A DNA stretch of 64,000 nt from Altericroceibacterium spongiae. Its GTDB lineage: Bacteria > Pseudomonadota > Alphaproteobacteria > Sphingomonadales > Sphingomonadaceae. The notes under the pieces are model-generated. The model did no database searches. It saw only the letters and a program-made list of their open reading frames with translations, and had not been told where the DNA came from. The stretch's first letter is position 1, and each line of letters starts with the position of its first letter. The DNA lies in contig NZ_RAPF01000001.1 in assembly GCF_003610805.1 (NCBI RefSeq), positions 558,001-622,000 of the forward strand, read 5' to 3'. The position numbers and the translations under genes were made by a program. Shown here in pieces: positions 38,316-45,349 of the stretch.

Positions 38316-39430
38316 GGAGTAGCTTGCTTCCCGGGCCGATCGCCGCGCAACCTTGGCGGGTCATCATTCCGTTAACATTGCTAACATTTTTTGGCGCAAC
38401 GGTATTATACTCGGCTGCAGGCGGTTCTTTTGAGCCTTTTGCCTCCTCGCAATTGCTTCGTTATGGCATCTTCCTGCTTCTGGCACTGGTCATGTCTTAT
38501 ATGCCGCAAGAGCTGGTGCGGTGGGCGGCTTTCCCAGTTTACGGTGTAGTTGTATTACTTCTGATAGGCGTCGAAACTATCGGTGCAATCGGAGGCGGTA
38601 GTCAGCGCTGGCTCAATATTGGCCCGCTCGTTTTGCAGCCATCCGAACTGATGAAGCCGGCGATCGTGCTGGCTCTGGCGCAATTCTATCATTCGCTGCC
38701 CCCTGGCCTGACAGGAAGCTGGCGCGCTTTAATTCCTGCAGGCGTCCTGATCGCCGTACCGATGGGGCTTGTTCTCATGCAGCCCGATCTCGGTACATCG
38801 CTGGCAATCGCTTTTGGCGGTGCTGTGGTAATGTTTCTTGCCGGATTGCCGATGAAATGGTTTGTTGGCGGCGGCATAGCGGGTTTGATTGCTGTTCCAT
38901 TAGCCTTCTTCTTTGGCCTTGAGGAATATCAGCAAAGACGGGTTACCACTTTTCTCGATCCGGAAAGTGATCCGCTTGGTGCCGGTTATCATATTACACA
39001 GTCCAAGATTGCTATTGGGTCGGGCGGTTTGTTTGGCAAAGGGTTTGGCAATGGTTCGCAAAGCCATCTCAACTATTTGCCAGAGCCCCATACGGATTTC
39101 GTCTTCGCAACCATGGCGGAGGAATGGGGGCTATTGGGCGGACTTGCTGTTCTCCTGATTTTCGGCCTTGTCTTGCGCTGGGGCCTCACAGTAGCACGCC
39201 GTGCGCCTGACCGTTTTTCGGGCTTGCTGGCAGGCGGAATGACAGCGACAATCTTTTTTTATGTCGCCATCAACCTTATGATGGTGATGGGGCTTGCTCC
39301 GGTTGTCGGTATTCCCTTGCCATGGATGAGCCATGGTGGCTCATCCATGATGACGAATATGATCTGTATCGGCACAATTATGATGGTCGATCGCTGGAAC
39401 AAATCGCGGCGTTCGAGCAGCTTGCAATAA
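38312..39430 (+). CDS. rodA: peptidoglycan glycosyltransferase RodA
   Basis: This 372-residue SEDS glycan polymerase has ten predicted helices. SEDS motifs are GGSQRWLNIGPLVLQPSELMK, the catalytic Asp region EPHTDFVFATMAEEWG, and GIPLPWMSHGGSSM. A 13-bp perfect inverted repeat (39321-39349) falls in the DNA of the last motif. It is the last gene of the mre cluster and is followed by tRNA-Lys. Confidence 0.95.
   Translation: MRSSLLPGPIAAQPWRVIIPLTLLTFFGATVLYSAAGGSFEPFASSQLLRYGIFLLLALVMSYMPQELVRWAAFPVYGVVVLLLIGVETIGAIGGGSQRWLNIGPLVLQPSELMKPAIVLALAQFYHSLPPGLTGSWRALIPAGVLIAVPMGLVLMQPDLGTSLAIAFGGAVVMFLAGLPMKWFVGGGIAGLIAVPLAFFFGLEEYQQRRVTTFLDPESDPLGAGYHITQSKIAIGSGGLFGKGFGNGSQSHLNYLPEPHTDFVFATMAEEWGLLGGLAVLLIFGLVLRWGLTVARRAPDRFSGLLAGGMTATIFFYVAINLMMVMGLAPVVGIPLPWMSHGGSSMMTNMICIGTIMMVDRWNKSRRSSSLQ
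39321..39349 (+). repeat. 13-bp perfect inverted repeat inside rodA
   Basis: CATGGATGAGCCA (39321-39333) and TGGCTCATCCATG (39337-39349) are exact reverse complements, separated by TGG. The repeat encodes the WMSHGGSSM segment near the rodA 3' end. The codons are constrained by that conserved motif, so chance is possible, but a 13-bp stem with a 3-nt loop in mRNA would be stable. Confidence 0.6.
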
Positions 39431-39526
39431 AAATTTCAAAACAGGCAAATTAACCCTTTCCATCTGAAAAATGATCTGTATATCCGCCCCTCACCGGCGG
39501 AAGCCGGAGCGGCAAATTGCCCGAGT

Positions 39527-39602
<76 letters not shown>

Positions 39603-39661
39603 TTTTTCCTCTTTGAAATTTGATATTTACGGGTTTTCCAGCTCGCTGCGTGGCGGCGTAT

Positions 39662-39698
39662 GGAGCCTAGACTTCGCTATAGGCTCCCTATAGGCTCC
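39662..39698. repeat. tandem CTATAGGCTCC repeat with inverted copy after tRNA-Lys
   Basis: CTATAGGCTCC occurs twice in direct tandem (39677-39687 and 39688-39698), and GGAGCCTA (39662-39669) is an inverted copy that can pair with either TAGGCTCC. It lies 60 bases beyond tRNA-Lys and 66 bases beyond the 3' end of the minus-strand HEPN gene. It may be a terminator for that gene, a recombinase arm site or an island-end repeat. Confidence 0.5.
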
Positions 39699-39764
39699 AG
39701 CCTATCCCATTTCAGAGTAAGCCTGCCGTGGGCGACAATCGTCGGCACAGACAGGAGCACGAGC

Positions 39765-40826
39765 TTAGTCATCATAGAGGAGTTTTGCGTTGCCGTCGCA
39801 CTGACTGCAACCGTGAAGCCCGGACATCTCCATGTCCCCGTTGTCGTATTCACCGCACCAACCACAACATTCAAGCTCGTCAGTAAAGTGGATGCAAGCT
39901 AGGCAAACGAACCCTCCCTGCCAATCGATTACGGTATGATATCCATCACAAGATGAGCAGTTTGCAGGCGTTTTCGCTTCGAAGTAGTTGTCTTTGGTCA
40001 CAATCTCTTCGTTGAGCTCATTGACCAATTCCTCCACCGAGAATTTGGTGCCGCACTCGCTACATTGCGCTCCGTCATCCCCTTCGTTCACAAGTTCTTG
40101 ATTGCAAGCTGGGCATGGCGTGACCATCCACCACCTAGGATAGCTGGCGCATACCGAACAGCGTGACCAAAAGATGCTGTCGGTCTCCTGATGGCATTCA
40201 GCTGCTTTGAACGAACAAGATGGACAATCGACTAGCTTTCCACCACCCTCTTCGATTGCTTTGAAACGTTCGGCCAAGCTTTCGAATTTGGCCTTCGCAT
40301 AAAGCCTATGCTCAGCGAATCCGTCATCTATTGCCGTGATGTCGAATGCGCTGTCTGCAAATGTCGCTTGCCATTGGTTTTCCATAAGGCCTGCCAAGGC
40401 GCGCCAGCCAAGCAGTTGTTCAAGAGCAATGTTTTCGAGCACGTCGTTGTCCGCCTGGCCCTCGTGATAAAAGTGAACCATCTTGTTGCGGTGCTTGCGG
40501 AGGCTATTGAAAATCGACCGTGCTGTATCTGGAAGTGGACTGCCGACGACATTCTGCAAACGGACGCACGCTTCATCGAAGTTTACCGAAACAAAATCCC
40601 CCTTGGCGAAATTGCTCTTTTCGGCATTTTTTGAAACCACCAATGTCCAGTGTTCCGCCATCAGGCGCGCCTTCAGAATTAATTCGACAGCGGAATAGAA
40701 TGCGATCACCGAATGTTTCGGTCGCTTCGTCAGGTCCGCCGTGGCTGATTTCAGGAAGTCAGTGGCGTTTGCAACCAGATCGTCCACACTCGGGAAGCTG
40801 GCTTTGTCTGGCTTGCTGCCGATCAT
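39765..40826 (-). CDS. HEPN-like protein with C-terminal multi-zinc-ribbon region
   Basis: This 353-residue protein of unknown name has an N-terminal helical domain (about 15-165; HSVIAFYSAVELILKARLMAEHW and SLRKHRNKMVHFYHEG) with Rx4H at Arg113-His118, the motif of HEPN ribonucleases. After a helical spacer, residues about 205-353 carry eight CxxC pairs (CPSC, CSVC, CPAC, CSEC, CSSC, CLAC, CGWC, CSQC), enough for four zinc ribbons that would bind nucleic acid or protein. It is the first island gene after tRNA-Lys and is divergent from the 40995 gene. HEPN proteins are often toxins or RNA-cleaving defence effectors; whether this one is active is inference. Confidence 0.7.
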   Translation of the reverse strand: MIGSKPDKASFPSVDDLVANATDFLKSATADLTKRPKHSVIAFYSAVELILKARLMAEHWTLVVSKNAEKSNFAKGDFVSVNFDEACVRLQNVVGSPLPDTARSIFNSLRKHRNKMVHFYHEGQADNDVLENIALEQLLGWRALAGLMENQWQATFADSAFDITAIDDGFAEHRLYAKAKFESLAERFKAIEEGGGKLVDCPSCSFKAAECHQETDSIFWSRCSVCASYPRWWMVTPCPACNQELVNEGDDGAQCSECGTKFSVEELVNELNEEIVTKDNYFEAKTPANCSSCDGYHTVIDWQGGFVCLACIHFTDELECCGWCGEYDNGDMEMSGLHGCSQCDGNAKLLYDD

Positions 40827-40994
40827 ACTACTCTAACCTTTCCCGCACAGTCGCACGCAGGCCATCTCTGGTTGCCGCCGCAGTGCGACAAACGTCCAGT
40901 GGAAGCTGTAGCAAGGCAATACAGGTGCTCGGGTGCCTGACAATGGATTAGTCGCTCCATTGTCCCACATTGATCTGATTGCTAGCCAATTTGG

Positions 40995-42044
40995 ATGGCC
41001 AAGCCGCGTACCACCAAACTGATCGAAATCGATCTCAACGCATACGTTGAGCAACGCATTAGCGAACTCGGCCTGCCCGCAACGATCGGTGAGATTGAAG
41101 CATCAGCCGACACGTTCGAAGCGAAAATCGAGTGGGTGAACCACGAGGCCAATGCCCTTCTGGTCTTGGGTGCATCGGCTCTTCTTCTCGCAGGTGGAAC
41201 GGCGCTAATCGCGCGTTCACCGTTGAGCCTCTTGGATATTGCGTTGATGATTCTGGCCGGAACCTTGGCGTTCGTCTTTTTCTTGTTTGGCTTCCGACGG
41301 CGGAGCTGGTCGCGATACCTCGGAAAATGGGGCTTAAAGCCGGTTCACTGCGAGGTTCAGTCCGCCATCGACGATGTCTTGGACAAGGTTGATTCAGGCA
41401 ACCATACAATCATGCGCATCGCCGCAAGTGGCACTGGAACGACTGCAACGCCTATATCGCATCGGCCCGTCGATCTTGTTCACGGCAAAGGATGCCTCGC
41501 CAATCCATGGTTGATCGCGGAACTGTTTGGCAGATCAAATTCGAGCCGGGAATTCGTGGCAATCACGCCCGAAGCGACTGGCGTATGGTTCAACTTCTAT
41601 CTCTGGAATCCCTCAGTCGCGGCGCATTTGCCAGACCTGTTCGACCGTACACCGGAAATTTACGCGGGCGACAAGATCAAGCGGATCAAGGTGCGAACCG
41701 CTCTACGCGAGATTGCAGATTACGTGGCCACGCAAAAGCAATCGGGCAAGCCTACGACGAGGAAGGACCTTGTCGTTTCGGCTTTCGAGAAAGCGCTTAA
41801 GATTGAAGCCGCACGACTGCGCACGGCTGGAGAGATCGACGATCTTGAAGAACGCCAGCTTTGTCGCCTGAACATTACCGGCGAAGCGCCGTCGAACGAT
41901 CCTGCCGAAACATCCGGAAATCGCGGACGCAAGCCTGAAAGCTGGTTTCTTAATCTGATGAGCGGCCAGTATGCTCCGGTCACGCGCCCGTTGTCCGAGA
42001 CGATCCGGAACGAATTGAACGTATTGCCGGGTTTCATCGTCTGA
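40995..42044 (+). CDS. unknown protein with two membrane helices
   Basis: This 349-residue protein has two adjacent hydrophobic helices at about 54-72 (ALLVLGASALLLAGGTALIA) and 78-99 (LDIALMILAGTLAFVFFLFG), followed by RRRSW, so the bulk of the protein (100-349) is cytoplasmic. I recognise no domain in the soluble part. It is divergent from the HEPN gene across 168 bases, which may hold a shared regulatory region. The GC-rich codons match the island, not the rod cluster. Confidence 0.6.
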   Translation: MAKPRTTKLIEIDLNAYVEQRISELGLPATIGEIEASADTFEAKIEWVNHEANALLVLGASALLLAGGTALIARSPLSLLDIALMILAGTLAFVFFLFGFRRRSWSRYLGKWGLKPVHCEVQSAIDDVLDKVDSGNHTIMRIAASGTGTTATPISHRPVDLVHGKGCLANPWLIAELFGRSNSSREFVAITPEATGVWFNFYLWNPSVAAHLPDLFDRTPEIYAGDKIKRIKVRTALREIADYVATQKQSGKPTTRKDLVVSAFEKALKIEAARLRTAGEIDDLEERQLCRLNITGEAPSNDPAETSGNRGRKPESWFLNLMSGQYAPVTRPLSETIRNELNVLPGFIV

Positions 42045-42102
42045 GTTTCTTGCCAATTGGCGGCCAATCCGTAGGCGGCGTAATCGGAATATGCATGCTG
42101 GG

Positions 42103-42123
42103 GAACCTCTCGAAAGGAGGTTC
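42103..42123 (+). promoter_or_regulatory. hairpin covering the ribosome-binding site of alpA
   Basis: GAACCTC (42103-42109) pairs exactly with GAGGTTC (42117-42123) around a 7-nt loop, and the strong Shine-Dalgarno AGGAGG (42115-42120) is half in the loop and half in the stem. The start codon follows at 42126. Such a stem would hold alpA translation low until it is melted or bound. Confidence 0.55.
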
Positions 42124-42125
42124 GC

Positions 42126-42320
42126 ATGACCGACCCTGATATTGTTCTCTTAAATATGCGGCAGGTTCAAGCCGCCCTTAAAATCCGCTCGCGTTCGACA
42201 ATCTATGACATGGTGGCGCGCAAGGCATTGCCTCCACCTTGCGTCATCAACCGACGCGGCCTGCGTTGGCGCGAAAGCGATATTCGCGAATGGATCGATA
42301 ATCTGCAAACGCGCAATTGA
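42126..42320 (+). CDS. alpA: AlpA-type excisionase/transcriptional regulator
   Basis: This 64-residue winged helix-turn-helix protein of the AlpA family has NMRQVQAALKIRSRSTIYDMVARKALPPP and GLRWRESDIREWID. AlpA proteins control integrase and excision genes of P4-like islands. Its strong Shine-Dalgarno sequence is enclosed in a hairpin. It is placed between an unknown protein and the mobilisation genes. Confidence 0.88.
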   Translation: MTDPDIVLLNMRQVQAALKIRSRSTIYDMVARKALPPPCVINRRGLRWRESDIREWIDNLQTRN

Positions 42321-42410
42321 CCTGATCCTGCGCACCTGTCGCGCCCAGTTAGCCACCCCTCGCCTCACACCTTTCGAGCCGGACGGCCCAGTTCCGGCTG
42401 GAGAATTCCC

Positions 42411-42920
42411 ATGCCCATTTTCCACCGTGGTTCCCGTAAACATCGCTTCATTTCGCACACTATCCATGTCCGGAAATGTATCGCTCCCCAACTCGTTTCG
42501 CTGGCGGACCGGCTCTTTGCCGACGACGCAGACGGTGACGCATTTCAGACCGCGTTGCGCCCGTTCTTCCTAGCCGAACGCCCTCGTATCGCGATCCTGA
42601 AAGGTGACGAAATCTGGTTCCATGTCGAGGGTCCTCTGCATGATTGTGGTGGCAGGACTTTCCCGCTCGGCGCTCAGGTTTTCGTTGATCACCGTGGCTG
42701 GCTCCAGCTTGGTCCGGTCGATGCAGCAGACCTCCATGCAAGGCTGCGCGAAGCCATAGATGCAGCAGCCTTCAACTGGTTGATCGAACACGATCTGCTC
42801 AACCAGTGCGAACCCCTCCGATCCCGTTGCAACAGGCCTATCGATGACGAGGTCGCACTTCGCCAGATGGCCGACGCAGCGGCGTTGATCTACCCGGAAG
42901 CGGAGCCGAGCAATGCTTGA
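42411..42920 (+). CDS. hypothetical island protein
   Basis: This 169-residue soluble protein has no membrane helix or known motif. It has a basic start (PIFHRGSRKHRF) and a mixed alpha/beta composition. It is followed by the presumed transfer-origin region. The downstream position and codon use support coding; the function is unknown. Confidence 0.55.
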   Translation: MPIFHRGSRKHRFISHTIHVRKCIAPQLVSLADRLFADDADGDAFQTALRPFFLAERPRIAILKGDEIWFHVEGPLHDCGGRTFPLGAQVFVDHRGWLQLGPVDAADLHARLREAIDAAAFNWLIEHDLLNQCEPLRSRCNRPIDDEVALRQMADAAALIYPEAEPSNA

Positions 42921-42982
42921 ACGTCACTCGGCAAGACTGGTTAGGAAAGGCTGCGATGCTGCGCATCGAGCCAGCAAATCAG

Positions 42983-43010
42983 ATACATACATACATACAT
43001 ACATACATAC
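42983..43010. repeat. tetranucleotide microsatellite (ATAC)7
   Basis: Seven exact tandem copies of ATAC are followed by ACAC. They lie in the 231-base interval between the 42411 gene and the trwA-like gene. Each copy lost or gained would change spacing in this region by four bases. In none of the three frames does a slip fuse an upstream start to the trwA-like frame, because frame 0 has a TGA soon after the repeat. Confidence 0.9.
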
Positions 43011-43114
43011 ACACCCTACGCACGGTTGCATGCCTGATTTCCGCCGTTTTCATGGGGGGCTATGCGCGCGCTCTTTGCGAGCTCGCCTCTCAATCCCCGC
43101 AATTCAGCCGAAAA

Positions 43115-43139
43115 CGCAGCGCGCGCATGGCGCGCTGCG
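43115..43139. repeat. 10-bp perfect inverted repeat, candidate oriT element
   Basis: CGCAGCGCGC (43115-43124) and GCGCGCTGCG (43130-43139) are exact reverse complements with loop GCATG. The repeat is 12 bases before the start of the RHH (trwA-like) gene and touches its GGGAGG ribosome-binding site. In R388-type systems oriT lies just before trwA, so this region is the best oriT candidate; the repeat may also be an autoregulatory operator. The nick site cannot be named from the sequence. Confidence 0.5.
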
Positions 43140-43151
43140 GGAGGCGTTCCC

Positions 43152-43532
43152 ATGAACCGCATCAAACTCTCGATCCGCATACCGGCGGAGCAGGAAGCCC
43201 TGATCCGGCACATCGCCAAGGCACGCGGTCTCTCGCGCTATCAGGCTCTGCTGCGGGTCATCGAAACCGGGCTCTCATCGATCACTGGCGGGGCGCAGAT
43301 ACGCTCGCAAATGGCCAGCGAAGAGGCATTGGCCGCAATTGAATCTCGTCTTTCCATCATCGAATCCCTGACTGACCGGAGCCTGTTCACGGCCAGCGCC
43401 GCCTACGCCTATTCACGGCGGGCGGCTCTGCGAAACGACAGCGATGCCGACCGCGTCGATGCCGTCACCAGCGATGCCGCACAGGCTGCCTATCGCCGGC
43501 AAAAGGCGCTCGCAGCGGAGGTACTGCCATGA
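43152..43532 (+). CDS. ribbon-helix-helix relaxosome accessory protein (TrwA-like)
   Basis: This 126-residue protein starts at the ATG at 43152 after GGGAGG; the longer frame is not supported. The N-terminus MNRIKLSIRIPAEQEALIRHIAK fits a ribbon-helix-helix DNA-binding fold, with a coiled C-terminal part. It overlaps the coupling-protein gene by ATGA. The order RHH-coupling protein-relaxase is that of trwA-trwB-trwC of R388, so it probably binds oriT and helps the relaxase. Confidence 0.75.
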   Translation: MNRIKLSIRIPAEQEALIRHIAKARGLSRYQALLRVIETGLSSITGGAQIRSQMASEEALAAIESRLSIIESLTDRSLFTASAAYAYSRRAALRNDSDADRVDAVTSDAAQAAYRRQKALAAEVLP

Positions 43533-45349
43533 GCTACGATCACGACAATCTGCTGCGCGGACAAGGCCTGTTCCGTCAGGCCATATCGGGCTTCGCCACA
43601 CGCTGGAAAGCCTACGCTTGGACGGTTGGCGGCGCTGCCATCCTTGGCGGCTTTGGCCTGCCCATGCAGACGGTCGAACCATGGCAATTCACCTGCGCCT
43701 ATCAGCACGGCCAGGGGAGCCTCGTGAACATCGTTTCAGGCGGCAAAACCGACCCCGAAGTCACGGTCAATTTCGATGGCAGAACGGGTCGCATACCTGC
43801 GAGTGTCCTCGCCAACGATCCGATGTGGATTGCGTGCTGGGAAGACATCCAAAACAGGGCGATCCTCGGCGGTTTGGCGGGTGGTTTGTTCGGGCTTGTC
43901 GCGTGCCTTGGACTTGCGGTTTGGATGCGCGACAAGGGTCGCACAGCCGCACAGGACCGCATCGTTTCGGGAACCGAAATCGTGTCCGAACGGGAACTAC
44001 GCAAACTGACCAAACGAGCGACGGATGAGTACTCCTTGCGTATCGCCACGGTCGGCATTCCGGCATGGCTCGAAACCCGTCACTTCGCCTTCCTAGGAAC
44101 GACCGGTGCAGGCAAAACGACCGTTCTGCGGCAGATGCTCGATGCGGTGGAAGCGCGGGGAGAACCCGCCCTCGTTTACGACACAAGCGGCGAGTTCGTT
44201 GCGCACTATTACCGGCCCGAACGTGGCGACGTCATTTTCAATCCGTTCGATGCCCGGTCGGCCTATTGGTCCCCGTTCCTTGAGATAGCGCACCCTGCCG
44301 ATGCCGACCGCATCGCTCGCCAGCTTGTTTCTGAAACCGGCGAGCGTGATGACGATGTCTGGCTGGAAACCAGTCGCATCCTGGTCGCCAATGTGCTGCG
44401 CGTCCTGAGCGTCGAGGGAAAGACCACCCTGCCCGACCTGCTCAATGCCTTGCAGGCCAAGACCAAGGAAGAAATGAAGGCGTGGCTTGCTGGAACATCG
44501 TCGGCCCGCACATTCGAAGATGATGCCGACCGGGCGACCGGCTCGGTCCTGTTCATGCTCGCCAAGGCATCCAATCTCCTGCAGTTCCTCTGGCGCGAAC
44601 CGGGCGATGCGAAGAGCTTTTCCTTCCGTGATTATTTCGCCGGGATCGACCGGCATGAGGGACCGAGACCATGGATCTTCGTGCCGCGTAAGGAGGACTA
44701 TTTCGAGGCGATGAAGCCCCTGCTGGCCTGCTGGCTCGAATGTGCGGCCAGTGCCACCCTGGGGCTGGTACCCTCTTCCGAACGCCGCCTGTGGTTCTTC
44801 CTTGACGAGTTGGCCGACCTGCCCCGCGTGGACAACCTCACCCGACTCTTGCCCGAAGGCCGCAAGTTCGGTGCGAGCGTGACACTGACCTTCCAGGCCA
44901 TCGGCCAGATGCATCGACGCTATGGCCGTGACAGCGCCGAGGCGATCCTGGGGTGCTGCAATTCCAAGCTCTATCTCCAGATCATCGACCGCGAGACCCG
45001 CGAGTGGGCATCGCGCAACATCGGCGATGTCGAGGTGGAGGTGCGCAGCTCATCCGACAGCTTCGAGTATGGGCCGAATAGTGGCCGTTCGTCAGTAGGC
45101 AGCTCCCGGCACGTTCGCGCCGCCGTGATCGAAAGCAGCATGCGGCTCGAACCGCATCAGGGCTTCCTGCAACTGCCCGATGCCCTTCCGGTGGCAAAGA
45201 TCAGGCTTACGCGTGACCATATCGACGCGCGCGGCGCACCAGAGCACCGAGGGTTCGTTCCGGTAGATGTCAGTCGTTCGCTGTGGGGGAAACTTCCGAT
45301 CAAGGGTGCGAAGGCCGAAGCGACGATCAAGACCGCTGGACCGGTCTGA
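43529..45349 (+). CDS. type IV coupling protein (TrwB/TraD family ATPase)
   Basis: This 606-residue inner-membrane ATPase brings the relaxase-DNA complex to a secretion channel. Two N-terminal membrane helices lie at about 29-45 and 112-131. The ATPase domain has Walker A GTTGAGKTT near 190 and Walker B LWFFLDELADLP near 425, with FQAIGQMHRRYG after it. It is full length. It overlaps the relaxase start by one base. No VirB-type channel genes are in the window, so the island probably uses a helper. Confidence 0.92.
   Translation: MSYDHDNLLRGQGLFRQAISGFATRWKAYAWTVGGAAILGGFGLPMQTVEPWQFTCAYQHGQGSLVNIVSGGKTDPEVTVNFDGRTGRIPASVLANDPMWIACWEDIQNRAILGGLAGGLFGLVACLGLAVWMRDKGRTAAQDRIVSGTEIVSERELRKLTKRATDEYSLRIATVGIPAWLETRHFAFLGTTGAGKTTVLRQMLDAVEARGEPALVYDTSGEFVAHYYRPERGDVIFNPFDARSAYWSPFLEIAHPADADRIARQLVSETGERDDDVWLETSRILVANVLRVLSVEGKTTLPDLLNALQAKTKEEMKAWLAGTSSARTFEDDADRATGSVLFMLAKASNLLQFLWREPGDAKSFSFRDYFAGIDRHEGPRPWIFVPRKEDYFEAMKPLLACWLECAASATLGLVPSSERRLWFFLDELADLPRVDNLTRLLPEGRKFGASVTLTFQAIGQMHRRYGRDSAEAILGCCNSKLYLQIIDRETREWASRNIGDVEVEVRSSSDSFEYGPNSGRSSVGSSRHVRAAVIESSMRLEPHQGFLQLPDALPVAKIRLTRDHIDARGAPEHRGFVPVDVSRSLWGKLPIKGAKAEATIKTAGPV

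Noticed and set aside
39491-39507. Hairpin CCGGC-GGAA-GCCGG before tRNA-Lys as a terminator
   Set aside because: The stem has only five pairs and there is no T-run after it; it may just be part of the tRNA leader.
42981-43012. CRISPR-like short repeat
   Set aside because: The units are 4 bases in direct contact, with no spacers. It is a microsatellite. I saw no CRISPR array or cas gene in the window.
42913-43342. Two overlapping frames that read through the ATAC repeat
   Set aside because: Both consist of repeat-derived HTYIHTYIHT plus shifted sequence over the trwA-like gene. No slippage step joins them to the trwA-like frame because of a TGA after the repeat.
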